64,000 nt of DNA, taken from NCBI GenBank assembly GCA_900318395.1, contig ONKL01000007.1, positions 1 to 64,000 on the forward strand, written 5' to 3'. The DNA is from an uncultured Prevotella sp. GTDB lineage: Bacteria; Bacteroidota; Bacteroidia; Bacteroidales; Bacteroidaceae. The position numbers were made by a program, and so were the translations under genes. The notes under the pieces are model-generated. The model was not told where the DNA came from. It saw only the letters and a program-made list of their open reading frames with translations, and did not search any database. Numbering within the stretch: the stretch's first letter is position 1; the number at the start of each line of letters is the position of its first letter. Of this stretch, positions 6,729 through 14,166 are shown in pieces.

Positions 6729-8221
6729 TATTCAATTATCTCCCAAAAACCACCTTTGTCTGGGCCAACACGACGGAGGTACTTGCCACGCAGATAGTCT
6801 ATATTACGCATGATAGAATTGACACTGATTCCTATTGTTTTTGCTAGTTCTACCACAGATACATATGGATTATCTATCATTAATTCTAATATGGTTATGC
6901 GGTTTTCTGTCAACTTATCGCCATTTGCTTTAGCCTTTTCAATCAACCTTTCTATCAACCTTTGACGATTTTCATTCACCTTTACAGTAACCTTTTCGTC
7001 ATTTTCATTCACCTTTTCTGTCACCTTACCCCCGTTTTCATTCACTTTTTCATTCACCTTTGGTATTGTAATCTTCAAGATGAAGTCATCTGTTCGGAAA
7101 GATGGAGCTTGGGCACCATTGGCTTCCTGCTCTCGACAGATACGATCCATACCCTCGCCAAATTCCTTCACGTAGTGATAGGCTTTCAGGAATGCAGCGA
7201 TCTTCGGATTGCGTGAGAAGTGGGTGGTGCGGATGTTGCTGGGCTTCACCTGTCCTGGCAATTTGCCAGGCGATTCAAATACCAATCGGTCATCGAACAT
7301 CTTGATCTGTATCTCAGTTCCCTTGATATTGTGGGCTCTGTGGCAACAGGCATTAACCACCATCTCTTGTATGACGAATTCTGGATAGTCACGACGGGTT
7401 ATAAATTGTCCGTGCTGTCCCAAGAAGGTGTGCTCACGTACCTGGGTCTCGATGAACTCTATAGTTTTCCTGACTTGGTTCAGGATGGTTCCCTCGAAAA
7501 TGACATCCTTGATGACGTTCATCTCTGCACCAACTTTCTCGTCAACACCTTCGTAACGAATGAAGCGGGTACGACTACGAGGGAAGAACTTCTGAGGGTT
7601 CTTGCCGAAGAGCAGGATACAAGCAACGCTGACATCTTCCTCACCCTTCTTGTTGGTCGTGACAAAGCCGTTGTTCTCTCGCAGGTATTCAAGCGGTGAC
7701 TTCCCGTAACCTACCAGCTTGGCATATTCGGCAACGGCATCCATATCGATGTCATCAATGGTTGCACCATATACTGCCGTATCTTCGTAGGAACGTTCAC
7801 CTTTGTCGTACATCAGTTGCATGCGCTCTTCGAATGTCAGTTTACGGCTCTTGTCGCCCACACGGATATAGGCTTCGTCAGCCTGATTTGTATGCAGGAA
7901 CTGACTGGCGGGAATATCCATCAGCAGAATACGATTGGGATTGCCGTCATCGTCAGTACAATCCATATAGCGACATGCTACCGGAATAGAGGGATTGCAA
8001 AAGTCAAACGGCACACGAAGCAGCTCATTCAACTTAGCAGTATGTTGGTTCACACCTTCTATCTTTCTTGTCTTGTCAGAAATACCAATTGCCAGCATGC
8101 CACCATCGGCATTGGCCATTGCTACGATGGGAATTGCCAATGCTTTCGGATCGATCTGTATGCTCTTCAGGTCAAATGTTTGACCTTCCTTACCTGTCCT
8201 TATCTCTTCAATTGTCATCAT
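6728..8221 (-). CDS. AlbA_2/Schlafen-like protein with GHKL-type ATPase fold and winged helix
   Basis: A 497-residue member of the 'RNA-binding/ATP-binding AlbA_2' family. The N-terminus (about 1-125) is the AlbA_2 (Schlafen AAA_4-like) domain, with GQTFDLKSI, VAMANADGGMLAIGI and AYIRVGDKS. The middle (about 290-370) matches the HATPase_c_4 region: FVIQEMVVNACCHR, FESPGKLPG, RNPKIAAFL, FGEGMDRI. After that comes a run of about seven-residue repeats (VNEKVNEN, KVTEKVNEN) and a C-terminal winged helix. Such proteins are common in mobile elements and prophages and are treated as regulators or defence factors. It is the first gene of a three-gene operon placed between the integrase and the replication genes. 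Confidence 0.85.
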   Translation of the reverse strand: MMTIEEIRTGKEGQTFDLKSIQIDPKALAIPIVAMANADGGMLAIGISDKTRKIEGVNQHTAKLNELLRVPFDFCNPSIPVACRYMDCTDDDGNPNRILLMDIPASQFLHTNQADEAYIRVGDKSRKLTFEERMQLMYDKGERSYEDTAVYGATIDDIDMDAVAEYAKLVGYGKSPLEYLRENNGFVTTNKKGEEDVSVACILLFGKNPQKFFPRSRTRFIRYEGVDEKVGAEMNVIKDVIFEGTILNQVRKTIEFIETQVREHTFLGQHGQFITRRDYPEFVIQEMVVNACCHRAHNIKGTEIQIKMFDDRLVFESPGKLPGQVKPSNIRTTHFSRNPKIAAFLKAYHYVKEFGEGMDRICREQEANGAQAPSFRTDDFILKITIPKVNEKVNENGGKVTEKVNENDEKVTVKVNENRQRLIERLIEKAKANGDKLTENRITILELMIDNPYVSVVELAKTIGISVNSIMRNIDYLRGKYLRRVGPDKGGFWEIIE

Positions 8222-8229
8222 TTCGAGTG

Positions 8230-8237
8230 CAAAATTA
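8230..8237 (-). promoter_or_regulatory. TAnnTTTG promoter of the cargo operon
   Basis: Minus-strand TAATTTTG, 8 bp before the start at 8221, so the leader is very short. The 8222-8304 gap holds nothing else recognisable. Confidence 0.6.
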
Positions 8238-8304
8238 CAAATAATTAATGTGATAAAGCCCTATAGGGATGTAAAACATGAAATATTAACACTTATCGCG
8301 TACT

Positions 8305-9723
8305 TTATGATTCGTTTAAAATCATTTTCAATAGTTTCATTTTGTCTTTCTCCGATAAACTCTTTATGATGCTTTCAAGGTCACTCTTCTGTTTCTTGCT
8401 GGATGGCAGGTTAAGTAGCAAGCTGTTGTATTCCATTTGTTTCTCGTGCGGGTACATATTTATATATGACATTGTCACCGACTTTCCAACTCTGTGTCCC
8501 ATAGCGTCACTAATGTATTGCATAGGTACCCCTTGATGGGCTAGATTCGTTGCAAATGAGTGGCGGCACCATGTAGGGGAGGGGGTTACCTTCCATCCAA
8601 GATGCTTGGCTAACTTGGCCATTCGCTTTCTGATATTCTGATTCTCTTGGGCAACACGTACCCTGCAGTCAGCCTCTGTTTTCGCTTCTTTGAGAATGAA
8701 AGGGAACAAACGTACATCTTTCTCGTACGGTTCGGCTATTTCGTCGATAATCTTTTTGAGGGCCGGAATGACTGGTACGATTACTTCACTGTCATCGTCT
8801 GTTCTATCTTTGGTCTTTGTTCGGTTGAACAAAAGGGATTTCTCTTTGCTCTGTGTATAGTGGGTATTGTAGGTGAGCCTGGCTACATCTGCCATATTCA
8901 TTCCATTGCCCAAATACTGAAACAGAAATAGTCCCAAAGATATGTGCAGTCCCTTGTTGTATTCTTCGCCCCAACTCTCAGGATAATCTTTTTTAGCAAA
9001 GATTTGGTACAGTTCGGTCATCTGTTCGACACTTAGGCACTCTTGTCTTCTACTTTTCCCCTTTGGTATTGACACTTTGTCTGCGTCGCGGTCAGAGAAC
9101 GGATAGTCAACTTGTGAGATAAGTCCGCGCGAAATACACTCTTTCACAACAACCCGGCAACTCCTAAGATATATGCCGATAGTGGCTTTCGTTTTGTTTT
9201 CATCAGTCATAGCTTGTACCCACTTGTGGATTGTGTCTTTCGTTATCAAGAACCCGTCGGCTTCGCTAAAATTGGTACACTTTACGAAAGATTTCATGGC
9301 TCCCTCATAACTGGCAGCAGTTCCGGCTTTTCTCTCACTGATGATTTCCTGCCATACGGATAGAAAACTTAGTGTCGTACTTTTCCCTGTTAGGCTGATA
9401 CGGACAGTTTCTGGCGATAAGAATGATGTCGCAGCAAGTCTTTCGAGACGTTCTCTATATATATTGAAAGATTCCTCCCATTTCTTCTTAATGTTTGCAT
9501 AAGACTTCTTTGAATCCGATGATCTGCCACGTGTGATTTCGGTTTCCATGATTTGTAGGAACTCTTTTTCAGAGCACTGGTCGCCAATAGGGTGGTACAT
9601 GAAGTTCCCGTTGAAACTATACCTGATACAGACAGGGCATAGATTACCTTTAGGGTGTCGCTTGTCCAAACCGAGTGAGATTGTACAGTTACTTATCTTT
9701 GCTGATAGCGTAGATTTTGCCAT
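8305..9723 (-). CDS. Tyrosine recombinase (integrase) of the element
   Basis: A 472-residue phage-integrase-family protein with an arm-binding N-terminus, a SAM-like core-binding domain (about 115-220) and a C-terminal catalytic domain. Visible catalytic residues are R387 in TWCRHSFAT, H410 in MGHR and the nucleophile Y420 in TMSYIN. The position of the first canonical arginine (G-x-R) reads GMNMADVARL, so it is not an arginine. The CTnDOT integrase also lacks this residue, so the change is typical of the Bacteroidetes group. It reads into the element and away from the tRNA-Met fragment 260 bp upstream, as expected for an integrase that uses the tRNA 3' end. Activity is likely. Confidence 0.93.
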   Translation of the reverse strand: MAKSTLSAKISNCTISLGLDKRHPKGNLCPVCIRYSFNGNFMYHPIGDQCSEKEFLQIMETEITRGRSSDSKKSYANIKKKWEESFNIYRERLERLAATSFLSPETVRISLTGKSTTLSFLSVWQEIISERKAGTAASYEGAMKSFVKCTNFSEADGFLITKDTIHKWVQAMTDENKTKATIGIYLRSCRVVVKECISRGLISQVDYPFSDRDADKVSIPKGKSRRQECLSVEQMTELYQIFAKKDYPESWGEEYNKGLHISLGLFLFQYLGNGMNMADVARLTYNTHYTQSKEKSLLFNRTKTKDRTDDDSEVIVPVIPALKKIIDEIAEPYEKDVRLFPFILKEAKTEADCRVRVAQENQNIRKRMAKLAKHLGWKVTPSPTWCRHSFATNLAHQGVPMQYISDAMGHRVGKSVTMSYINMYPHEKQMEYNSLLLNLPSSKKQKSDLESIIKSLSEKDKMKLLKMILNES

Positions 9724-9825
9724 ATTTTCTATCTATTTATGAACCAATTTTGATGTCATTTTAAGCTAAAATCGCATTTTCGGGAAAGTCTGTCTTTTGA
9801 AAGTGCCTATTTATGGGACATTTTA

Positions 9826-9900
9826 GGGAAAGTTTTGGGAAAGTTTACTCCTGAATTAAGCCCATTTTAGCCCATTTTAACCCGTTTTAATCCGATTTAG
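9826..9900. repeat. Candidate integrase arm-type sites
   Basis: Four 10-bp units in direct tandem at 9861-9900: CCCATTTTAG, CCCATTTTAA, CCCGTTTTAA, TCCGATTTAG. Just before them, GGGAAAG occurs at 9826 and 9837 (11 bp apart), with another copy at 9782. They lie between the integrase start and the tRNA-Met fragment, where arm-binding sites are expected. The 9724-9981 gap holds no gene. Confidence 0.5.
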
Positions 9901-9981
9901 AAATTTGATGCAAAATTACATAAATATCTGAAAATCAGCAAACAAATTGAAGATTTTTATATTTTCTTAAACTTTCGATTT

Positions 9982-10029
9982 TGATTCATAATCATGAGGT
10001 CGCCGGTTCAATCCCGGCTCCCGCTACCA
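9982..10029 (+). other. Attachment site: 3' fragment of a tRNA-Met(CAU) gene
   Basis: From 9982 the sequence fits the 3' half of a tRNA: anticodon loop TTCATAA with CAT, stem TCATG, variable AGGTC, T-arm GCCGG-TTCAATC-CCGGC, acceptor strand TCCCGCT, discriminator A and encoded CCA at 10027-10029. Upstream of the anticodon stem the match stops and no D-arm or 5' acceptor strand is present. This is what remains at the far end when an element integrates into a tRNA 3' end. The intact tRNA should lie at the other end of the element, left of this window. Confidence 0.8.
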
Positions 10030-10047
10030 AAGCTTAAAGAAACGATT

Positions 10048-10081
10048 AAAGGCAGTCACGAATGATTCGATGACTGCCTTT
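10048..10081. terminator. Hairpin terminator between the att site and the GH2 gene
   Basis: AAAGGCAGTCA at 10048 pairs with TGACTGCCTTT ending at 10081, with a further CGAAT/ATTCG stem in the loop. A and T tracts on both sides make it bidirectional: it fits the chromosomal tRNA end on the plus strand and the GH2 gene on the minus strand. Confidence 0.75.
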
Positions 10082-10100
10082 ATTCGTTGTAATGCTGGGG

Positions 10101-12473
10101 TCAGCGTGTGGTCAGCAGCGTCTTGACAGTCTTGAAGCCATCGGAACTGGTCTTGAGGGTTATCTTCGAGGCTGTTTTTCCTGCACGGAGGATCACGAGG
10201 GCTGAGCCATTCCAGAGGTGGCGATGGTCTGTGACATTCAGTTCGTCGCTGTTGATGTCACCATTGCTGACAGCCACGATGCTGGCATCGCCCTCAACCT
10301 CGAATTTGAGTTCATCTTGTGCCATCGGCACGCGGCGGCCTTTGTTGTCAACGGCTTCGATGCGAAGGTGCATCAGGTCGGTGCCATCGGCTCTCCATTC
10401 GCTGTCCTCAGGTGTCACTCTCAGGCTGACAGCCTTGCCTGTCGTCTCTATCTGATGGCGGGCTACTGCTTTTCCGCTGTTGTAGGCGATGGCCTCCAGT
10501 TTACCGTCAGCATAGGTGATGCCTTCCCATTTTATCTGGTTTCTTTGCTTGCTGTCACCTTTCGGGTTCTGTTTCTTGCCCAGACTCTTGCCGTTCAGGC
10601 GCAGTTCCACCTCGTCGGCATTGGTATAGGTGACGAGTGTCAGCTCAGTGCCAGGCTGGCGGCACCAGTGGTCGCTCATGCCGTCGTTGCCCGTCTGGAC
10701 ACCATTCCACATCACATCGTTTTTCGAGTCGATTACGGCGATATGTACCAGCGGCTCATTAGGCATGAAGAAACTTTTCATGAAGTAAGCCTTTGGTTTA
10801 GGTTCCAGCGAGATGTCGAATACGCCCTGTGCCCATCCTTTGGCAGGCCAGCCCTGACTCTCGCCCAGGTAGTCGATGGCACCCCAATAGGCCAGTCCGA
10901 TTACTTTGTCGAGGTTCATCTCGAAGAAGTTTGGCCCCATGGCTGAGGTGGATGCTTCACTCTGGTAGAAAGTCATCCAAGGGAAGCGTCGCCCGTCGCC
11001 TGGGAAATACATATAGCGATAGTTGTAGGCTTGGATATCCGTCTGCATGGCCAAGTCATGGGGGAGGGAGTCGGTCTCCCAGTTGCGATAGCGAGGATGC
11101 ATGGCAACGGTGACGAGGCGGGTGGAGTCGTAACGCTGCAGCAAGGTCTTCTGCAACTTATACATCGTTACGCCGAAGTCGTTGAATGGCATGTTCGGAT
11201 CCTGCTGCAGCTCATTGCCGAGACTCCACAGGACGACTGATGGCGAGTTTCTGTCTCTTTTCACCCACTCGGGCACTTCCTGCTGCCAATGCTCTTCAAA
11301 GGCCACCTTGCCACCTGTATGCTGGCGGGTCCACTTGTCGTAGAGCTCGTCGACAAGCAGAATGCCGTATTTGTCGCAGAGTTTGATGAAATCACGGCTG
11401 TAGGGATTGTGCGAGGTACGGATGTGGTTCATGCCAAACTGCTTGATCAGTTTCAACCGTTTCTCGATGGCCTTGGGGTAGGCAGCCGCTCCCAGAGCAC
11501 CCAGTGTGTGGTGGTTGGCATAGCCCTTCAGCAGCACTTTCTTGCCGTTAAGCTTCATGCCGAAGTCAGGCCCGAACTCGATGGTACGGATGCCGAATGT
11601 TTCGCAAGTCTCATCGGCCACAGTCCCATCTTCGCGCAGCAACTGAGCTTTTACAGTATATAAATAAGGTGTGTCGAGATCCCAGATTTTGGGTTCTTTT
11701 ATTTCGACATCAGTGGCGATGCGCTCTTCCTGCGTGCGTGCCATCTTGTGGCGCTTCAGACTGGTGGTCTCATTGTAGACGGTTTCTCCGTCAGGCCCCG
11801 TTATCTGTACAGCGATGTGCGTGGATTGTTCTTTTGTTCGATTGGTGAACTCAGCACTGATGCTGACGAAGCGGTTTTCTCTGGTAGTGATGTAGAGCGG
11901 ATGGCGTCCGAAGTACAGATCCTTAGGTGTGGCAACGATGCTCACGTTACGGATAAGTCCTCCACCTGTATACCAGCGCGAGTTGCCTGGCTCTCTGGTG
12001 TCTGCCACCACTTCAATCAAGTTGTCCTCGCCGTATTTCAGTTCATTGGTAATGTCGATCTCAAATCCCACGTAGCCATAGTTCGTGCCGCCCACGCGCT
12101 TCATGTTCACATAGACATCAGCTGTGTACATGACACCTTCGAAGTCGATGAGTACCCGCTGGCCTTCCAGACTTTTCGAAGGTGTATAGTGCAGGCGGTA
12201 ATGCCCTTTGCCCATCTCCTTGAATCCACGACTGGAGAGACGGCTCTTGATGTTGGCAGCCACATCGGTATTGTCTGCTTTCTCATCAGCTGCTGGTGCC
12301 ACCCAGGGCTGTTCAATCTGGAAATCGTGTGGCACGTTGACTTTCTTCCAGCTACCTTCATCATTCAGACGAAATTCCCAACCAAAGTTAATCTTTTGCT
12401 CACTACGTTGAGCAAAAGAAGTGAATAGTGAATAGTGAATAGTAAATAATAACAGTAAAAATATTTTTCTCAT
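10101..12473 (-). CDS. GH2 beta-galactosidase-type glycoside hydrolase, secreted
   Basis: A 790-residue GH2 enzyme with a signal peptide (MRKIFLLLLFTIHYSLFTSF then AQ). Order of parts: sugar-binding beta-sandwich (about 30-185), immunoglobulin-like domain, TIM barrel (about 300-575), then C-terminal DUF4982-like and Ig domains. Catalytic residues are visible as the acid/base E421 in WSLGNELQ and the nucleophile E506 in FYQSEAST. It probably removes terminal beta-galactose from pectic side chains in the periplasm, given the GH105 genes nearby. Part of the signal peptide is encoded by a 7-bp tandem repeat (12421-12448). The start overlaps the stop of the four-helix-bundle gene by 4 bp. Exact sugar specificity cannot be read. 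Confidence 0.9.
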   Translation of the reverse strand: MRKIFLLLLFTIHYSLFTSFAQRSEQKINFGWEFRLNDEGSWKKVNVPHDFQIEQPWVAPAADEKADNTDVAANIKSRLSSRGFKEMGKGHYRLHYTPSKSLEGQRVLIDFEGVMYTADVYVNMKRVGGTNYGYVGFEIDITNELKYGEDNLIEVVADTREPGNSRWYTGGGLIRNVSIVATPKDLYFGRHPLYITTRENRFVSISAEFTNRTKEQSTHIAVQITGPDGETVYNETTSLKRHKMARTQEERIATDVEIKEPKIWDLDTPYLYTVKAQLLREDGTVADETCETFGIRTIEFGPDFGMKLNGKKVLLKGYANHHTLGALGAAAYPKAIEKRLKLIKQFGMNHIRTSHNPYSRDFIKLCDKYGILLVDELYDKWTRQHTGGKVAFEEHWQQEVPEWVKRDRNSPSVVLWSLGNELQQDPNMPFNDFGVTMYKLQKTLLQRYDSTRLVTVAMHPRYRNWETDSLPHDLAMQTDIQAYNYRYMYFPGDGRRFPWMTFYQSEASTSAMGPNFFEMNLDKVIGLAYWGAIDYLGESQGWPAKGWAQGVFDISLEPKPKAYFMKSFFMPNEPLVHIAVIDSKNDVMWNGVQTGNDGMSDHWCRQPGTELTLVTYTNADEVELRLNGKSLGKKQNPKGDSKQRNQIKWEGITYADGKLEAIAYNSGKAVARHQIETTGKAVSLRVTPEDSEWRADGTDLMHLRIEAVDNKGRRVPMAQDELKFEVEGDASIVAVSNGDINSDELNVTDHRHLWNGSALVILRAGKTASKITLKTSSDGFKTVKTLLTTR
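12421..12448 (-). repeat. Heptamer repeat inside the GH2 signal peptide
   Basis: Plus-strand GTGAATA three times plus GTAAATA, in exact 7-bp steps. Read on the minus strand it encodes the IHYSLFT part of the signal peptide. It belongs to the TCACTNN repeat family of this window. Confidence 0.8.
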
Positions 12474-12814
12474 TGTTGTTTTGTCGTTTTACAAATTGAA
12501 GTAAGAATTTTGAGTAATTCGTCACAGTCATTCATAATAGAAGTATGTGAATCATTAATATATGATGTTGAATATAATAGTTTGAGCCAGAATTTTGTTT
12601 CACTGGCTTCTTTTAAGGATATGTGCATTTTTGTCAGGAAGTCTGCTTTACTTTGGGCATATTGCGCTTCAGCAATATTTGCTCCGATTGACGTACCAGA
12701 GCGAAGAACTCGTTTTGACATGACAAATTCTTTTTTCTCATCTATCAGATATTTGTATAAATTCACAATTCTGATAGCGAATTTGAGACTTTTCTCTTCT
12801 AATACTCCAGACAT
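12470..12814 (-). CDS. Four-helix-bundle protein (S23/IVS protein family)
   Basis: From the ATG at 12814 (MSGVLEEKSLKFAIRIVNLY) the protein has 114 residues; a GTG codon at 12817 is less likely. The pattern FAIRIVNLYKYL, then SKRVLRSGTSIGANIAEA and KADFLTKMHISLKEASET, is the hallmark of the S23/TIGR02436 family first seen in intervening sequences of 23S rRNA genes. The family forms pentameric helical bundles; a relative is the accessory protein of diversity-generating retroelements. No rRNA or reverse transcriptase is near here. The gene sits alone between two pectin enzymes with a 7-bp tandem repeat at each end, and looks like an inserted unit. Confidence 0.85.
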   Translation of the reverse strand: MSGVLEEKSLKFAIRIVNLYKYLIDEKKEFVMSKRVLRSGTSIGANIAEAQYAQSKADFLTKMHISLKEASETKFWLKLLYSTSYINDSHTSIMNDCDELLKILTSICKTTKQQ

Positions 12815-12862
12815 CACTATTCACTAATCACTATTCACTAATCACTATTCACTAATCACTAA
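12814..12862. repeat. Seven TCACTAT/TCACTAA heptamers
   Basis: Seven units in exact 7-bp steps. The array supplies the last codons and stop of the GH105 gene (12845) and reaches the start of the four-helix-bundle gene. Confidence 0.85.
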
Positions 12863-14002
12863 CTTATAGTATTCAACGCCACCGAGGAGGAAACAGCCTG
12901 TACCGTAGTCCTCGAAGTCGGGCACTTTGGTGTATGAGAGTGGCTGCCCGGCAGAGGGATCCTTACCTGTACCCTGTGCCCAACCAAGGAATCCGTCAGG
13001 ATGCACACAGTCGCGTACCAGTCCCTCCCAGGCTTTGTCGCATACAGGCTTATAGATTGCAGCCTTCAGGTAACCCTTCTGGATGCCCCATGCCATACCA
13101 TAGAGGAAGAGGGCTGTGCCGCTCATCTCCTTGCCGCCGTAATCGGCATACGATACGAGACTGGGGTTCCAGAGTCCGTCCTCTGGTCTTTGGCAGTTCT
13201 TCAGCGCCTCGCTCATCAACAGGAAATCCTTTTTCAGTAGCTTGTAATACTTATCTTTCGGCGAGAGCAGGTTCATGCAGCGCACGAGGGCAGCATATAC
13301 CCACCCGTTACCACGACTCCAGTAGCAGTTCTTGCCGTCAGGAGTGGCATAAGGGGCTACATAGTCTTTGTCTCTCCACCAGAGGCCTTCCTTCACGTTG
13401 AAGAGTCCGCCAGCGAGTGTGTCGCGGCTCCAGGTGTACATTTTCATTGCGTGGTCGGCATATTTGCGCTCGCCGGTAATCTTATAGATTTGCATATAGA
13501 GTGGCATTGCCATCTGGATGGCATCGATCCAGGTCCACCAGCCGTAGAGCGAGCCCTTGGCCTCAGGCTTCACTGTGTTGGGTGTCTGCATCTGGTTGTT
13601 CAGGTTCTCGATGATCTTGGCAATCTTCTCCTCACCTCCGCTCTGCATATAGCGGTCGGCATAGGTCTGTCCGCAGCACTGGTCATCGGCATCATTGGTC
13701 TTTACGCCATTGCGGGGAGTCCACTGGTGGAAACTGCCCCAGCGATCTGTATAGTCGATGTATCGGGTATCCTTGTCGATCTCATAGAGTGCCATCAGTC
13801 CCTCGTAGTAGACGGCACGAGTCCAGAGCGACGAAGGGCGAACCCTGTTCACGTTGGTGGGCAGGGTAGGGTCGGCATACTTCGCCATGAAGTAGTCGTT
13901 GGCCAGTCGGAGGGTTTTCATCACATCGTTAGCTTGCTCGCTCTGTGCGAACGTTACACTTGCCATCAGCAGGGCGATCAGTGTCAGGGATAATTTCTTC
14001 AT
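12845..14002 (-). CDS. GH105 unsaturated rhamnogalacturonyl hydrolase
   Basis: A 385-residue protein with a signal peptide (MKKLSLTLIALLMASVTFAQ) and an alpha/alpha-barrel of the YteR/YesR type. Signature segments are TNDADDQCCGQTYADRY, with the aspartates expected to hydrate the enol ether, GSLYGWWTWIDAIQMAMPLY, and WSRGNGWVYAALVR. The family removes the 4,5-unsaturated uronic acid left by rhamnogalacturonan or pectate lyases. It works in the periplasm. It is transcribed leftwards from its own promoter at 14036, followed by the four-helix-bundle and GH2 genes. The last residues come from a heptamer repeat, so the C-terminus may have been altered. Confidence 0.92.
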   Translation of the reverse strand: MKKLSLTLIALLMASVTFAQSEQANDVMKTLRLANDYFMAKYADPTLPTNVNRVRPSSLWTRAVYYEGLMALYEIDKDTRYIDYTDRWGSFHQWTPRNGVKTNDADDQCCGQTYADRYMQSGGEEKIAKIIENLNNQMQTPNTVKPEAKGSLYGWWTWIDAIQMAMPLYMQIYKITGERKYADHAMKMYTWSRDTLAGGLFNVKEGLWWRDKDYVAPYATPDGKNCYWSRGNGWVYAALVRCMNLLSPKDKYYKLLKKDFLLMSEALKNCQRPEDGLWNPSLVSYADYGGKEMSGTALFLYGMAWGIQKGYLKAAIYKPVCDKAWEGLVRDCVHPDGFLGWAQGTGKDPSAGQPLSYTKVPDFEDYGTGCFLLGGVEYYKLVISE

Positions 14003-14035
14003 TGTCTTGTAGTTCTTAGTTTATTATTCTGCTGA

Positions 14036-14043
14036 CAAAGATA
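14036..14043 (-). promoter_or_regulatory. TAnnTTTG promoter of the GH105 gene
   Basis: Minus-strand TATCTTTG, 34 bp before the ATG at 14002; half of a divergent promoter pair with 14140. Confidence 0.75.
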
Positions 14044-14139
14044 CGTCTTTTTTCTGAAATGCTCGCGTTTTTTGCCAAAAATCAAAGTCTTTCTCGCAAA
14101 AACTATAGGCACATGGCTGTTTGTTTGAAAATTTATGCT

Positions 14140-14147
14140 TACCTTTG
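14140..14147 (+). promoter_or_regulatory. TAnnTTTG promoter of the GH2-like gene
   Basis: TACCTTTG, 19 bp before the ATG at 14167, diverging from the GH105 promoter. The region between the two promoters probably holds the shared regulatory site of the pectin cluster. Confidence 0.75.
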
Positions 14148-14166
14148 CAGAGTGTTTTGAAAATCA

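Noticed and set aside
9982..10029. An intact tRNA-Met gene
   Set aside because: The D-arm and 5' acceptor strand are missing; the match to a tRNA stops within the anticodon stem.
12470..12814. A diversity-generating retroelement accessory gene
   Set aside because: The fold family is related, but no reverse transcriptase, template repeat or variable gene lies near.
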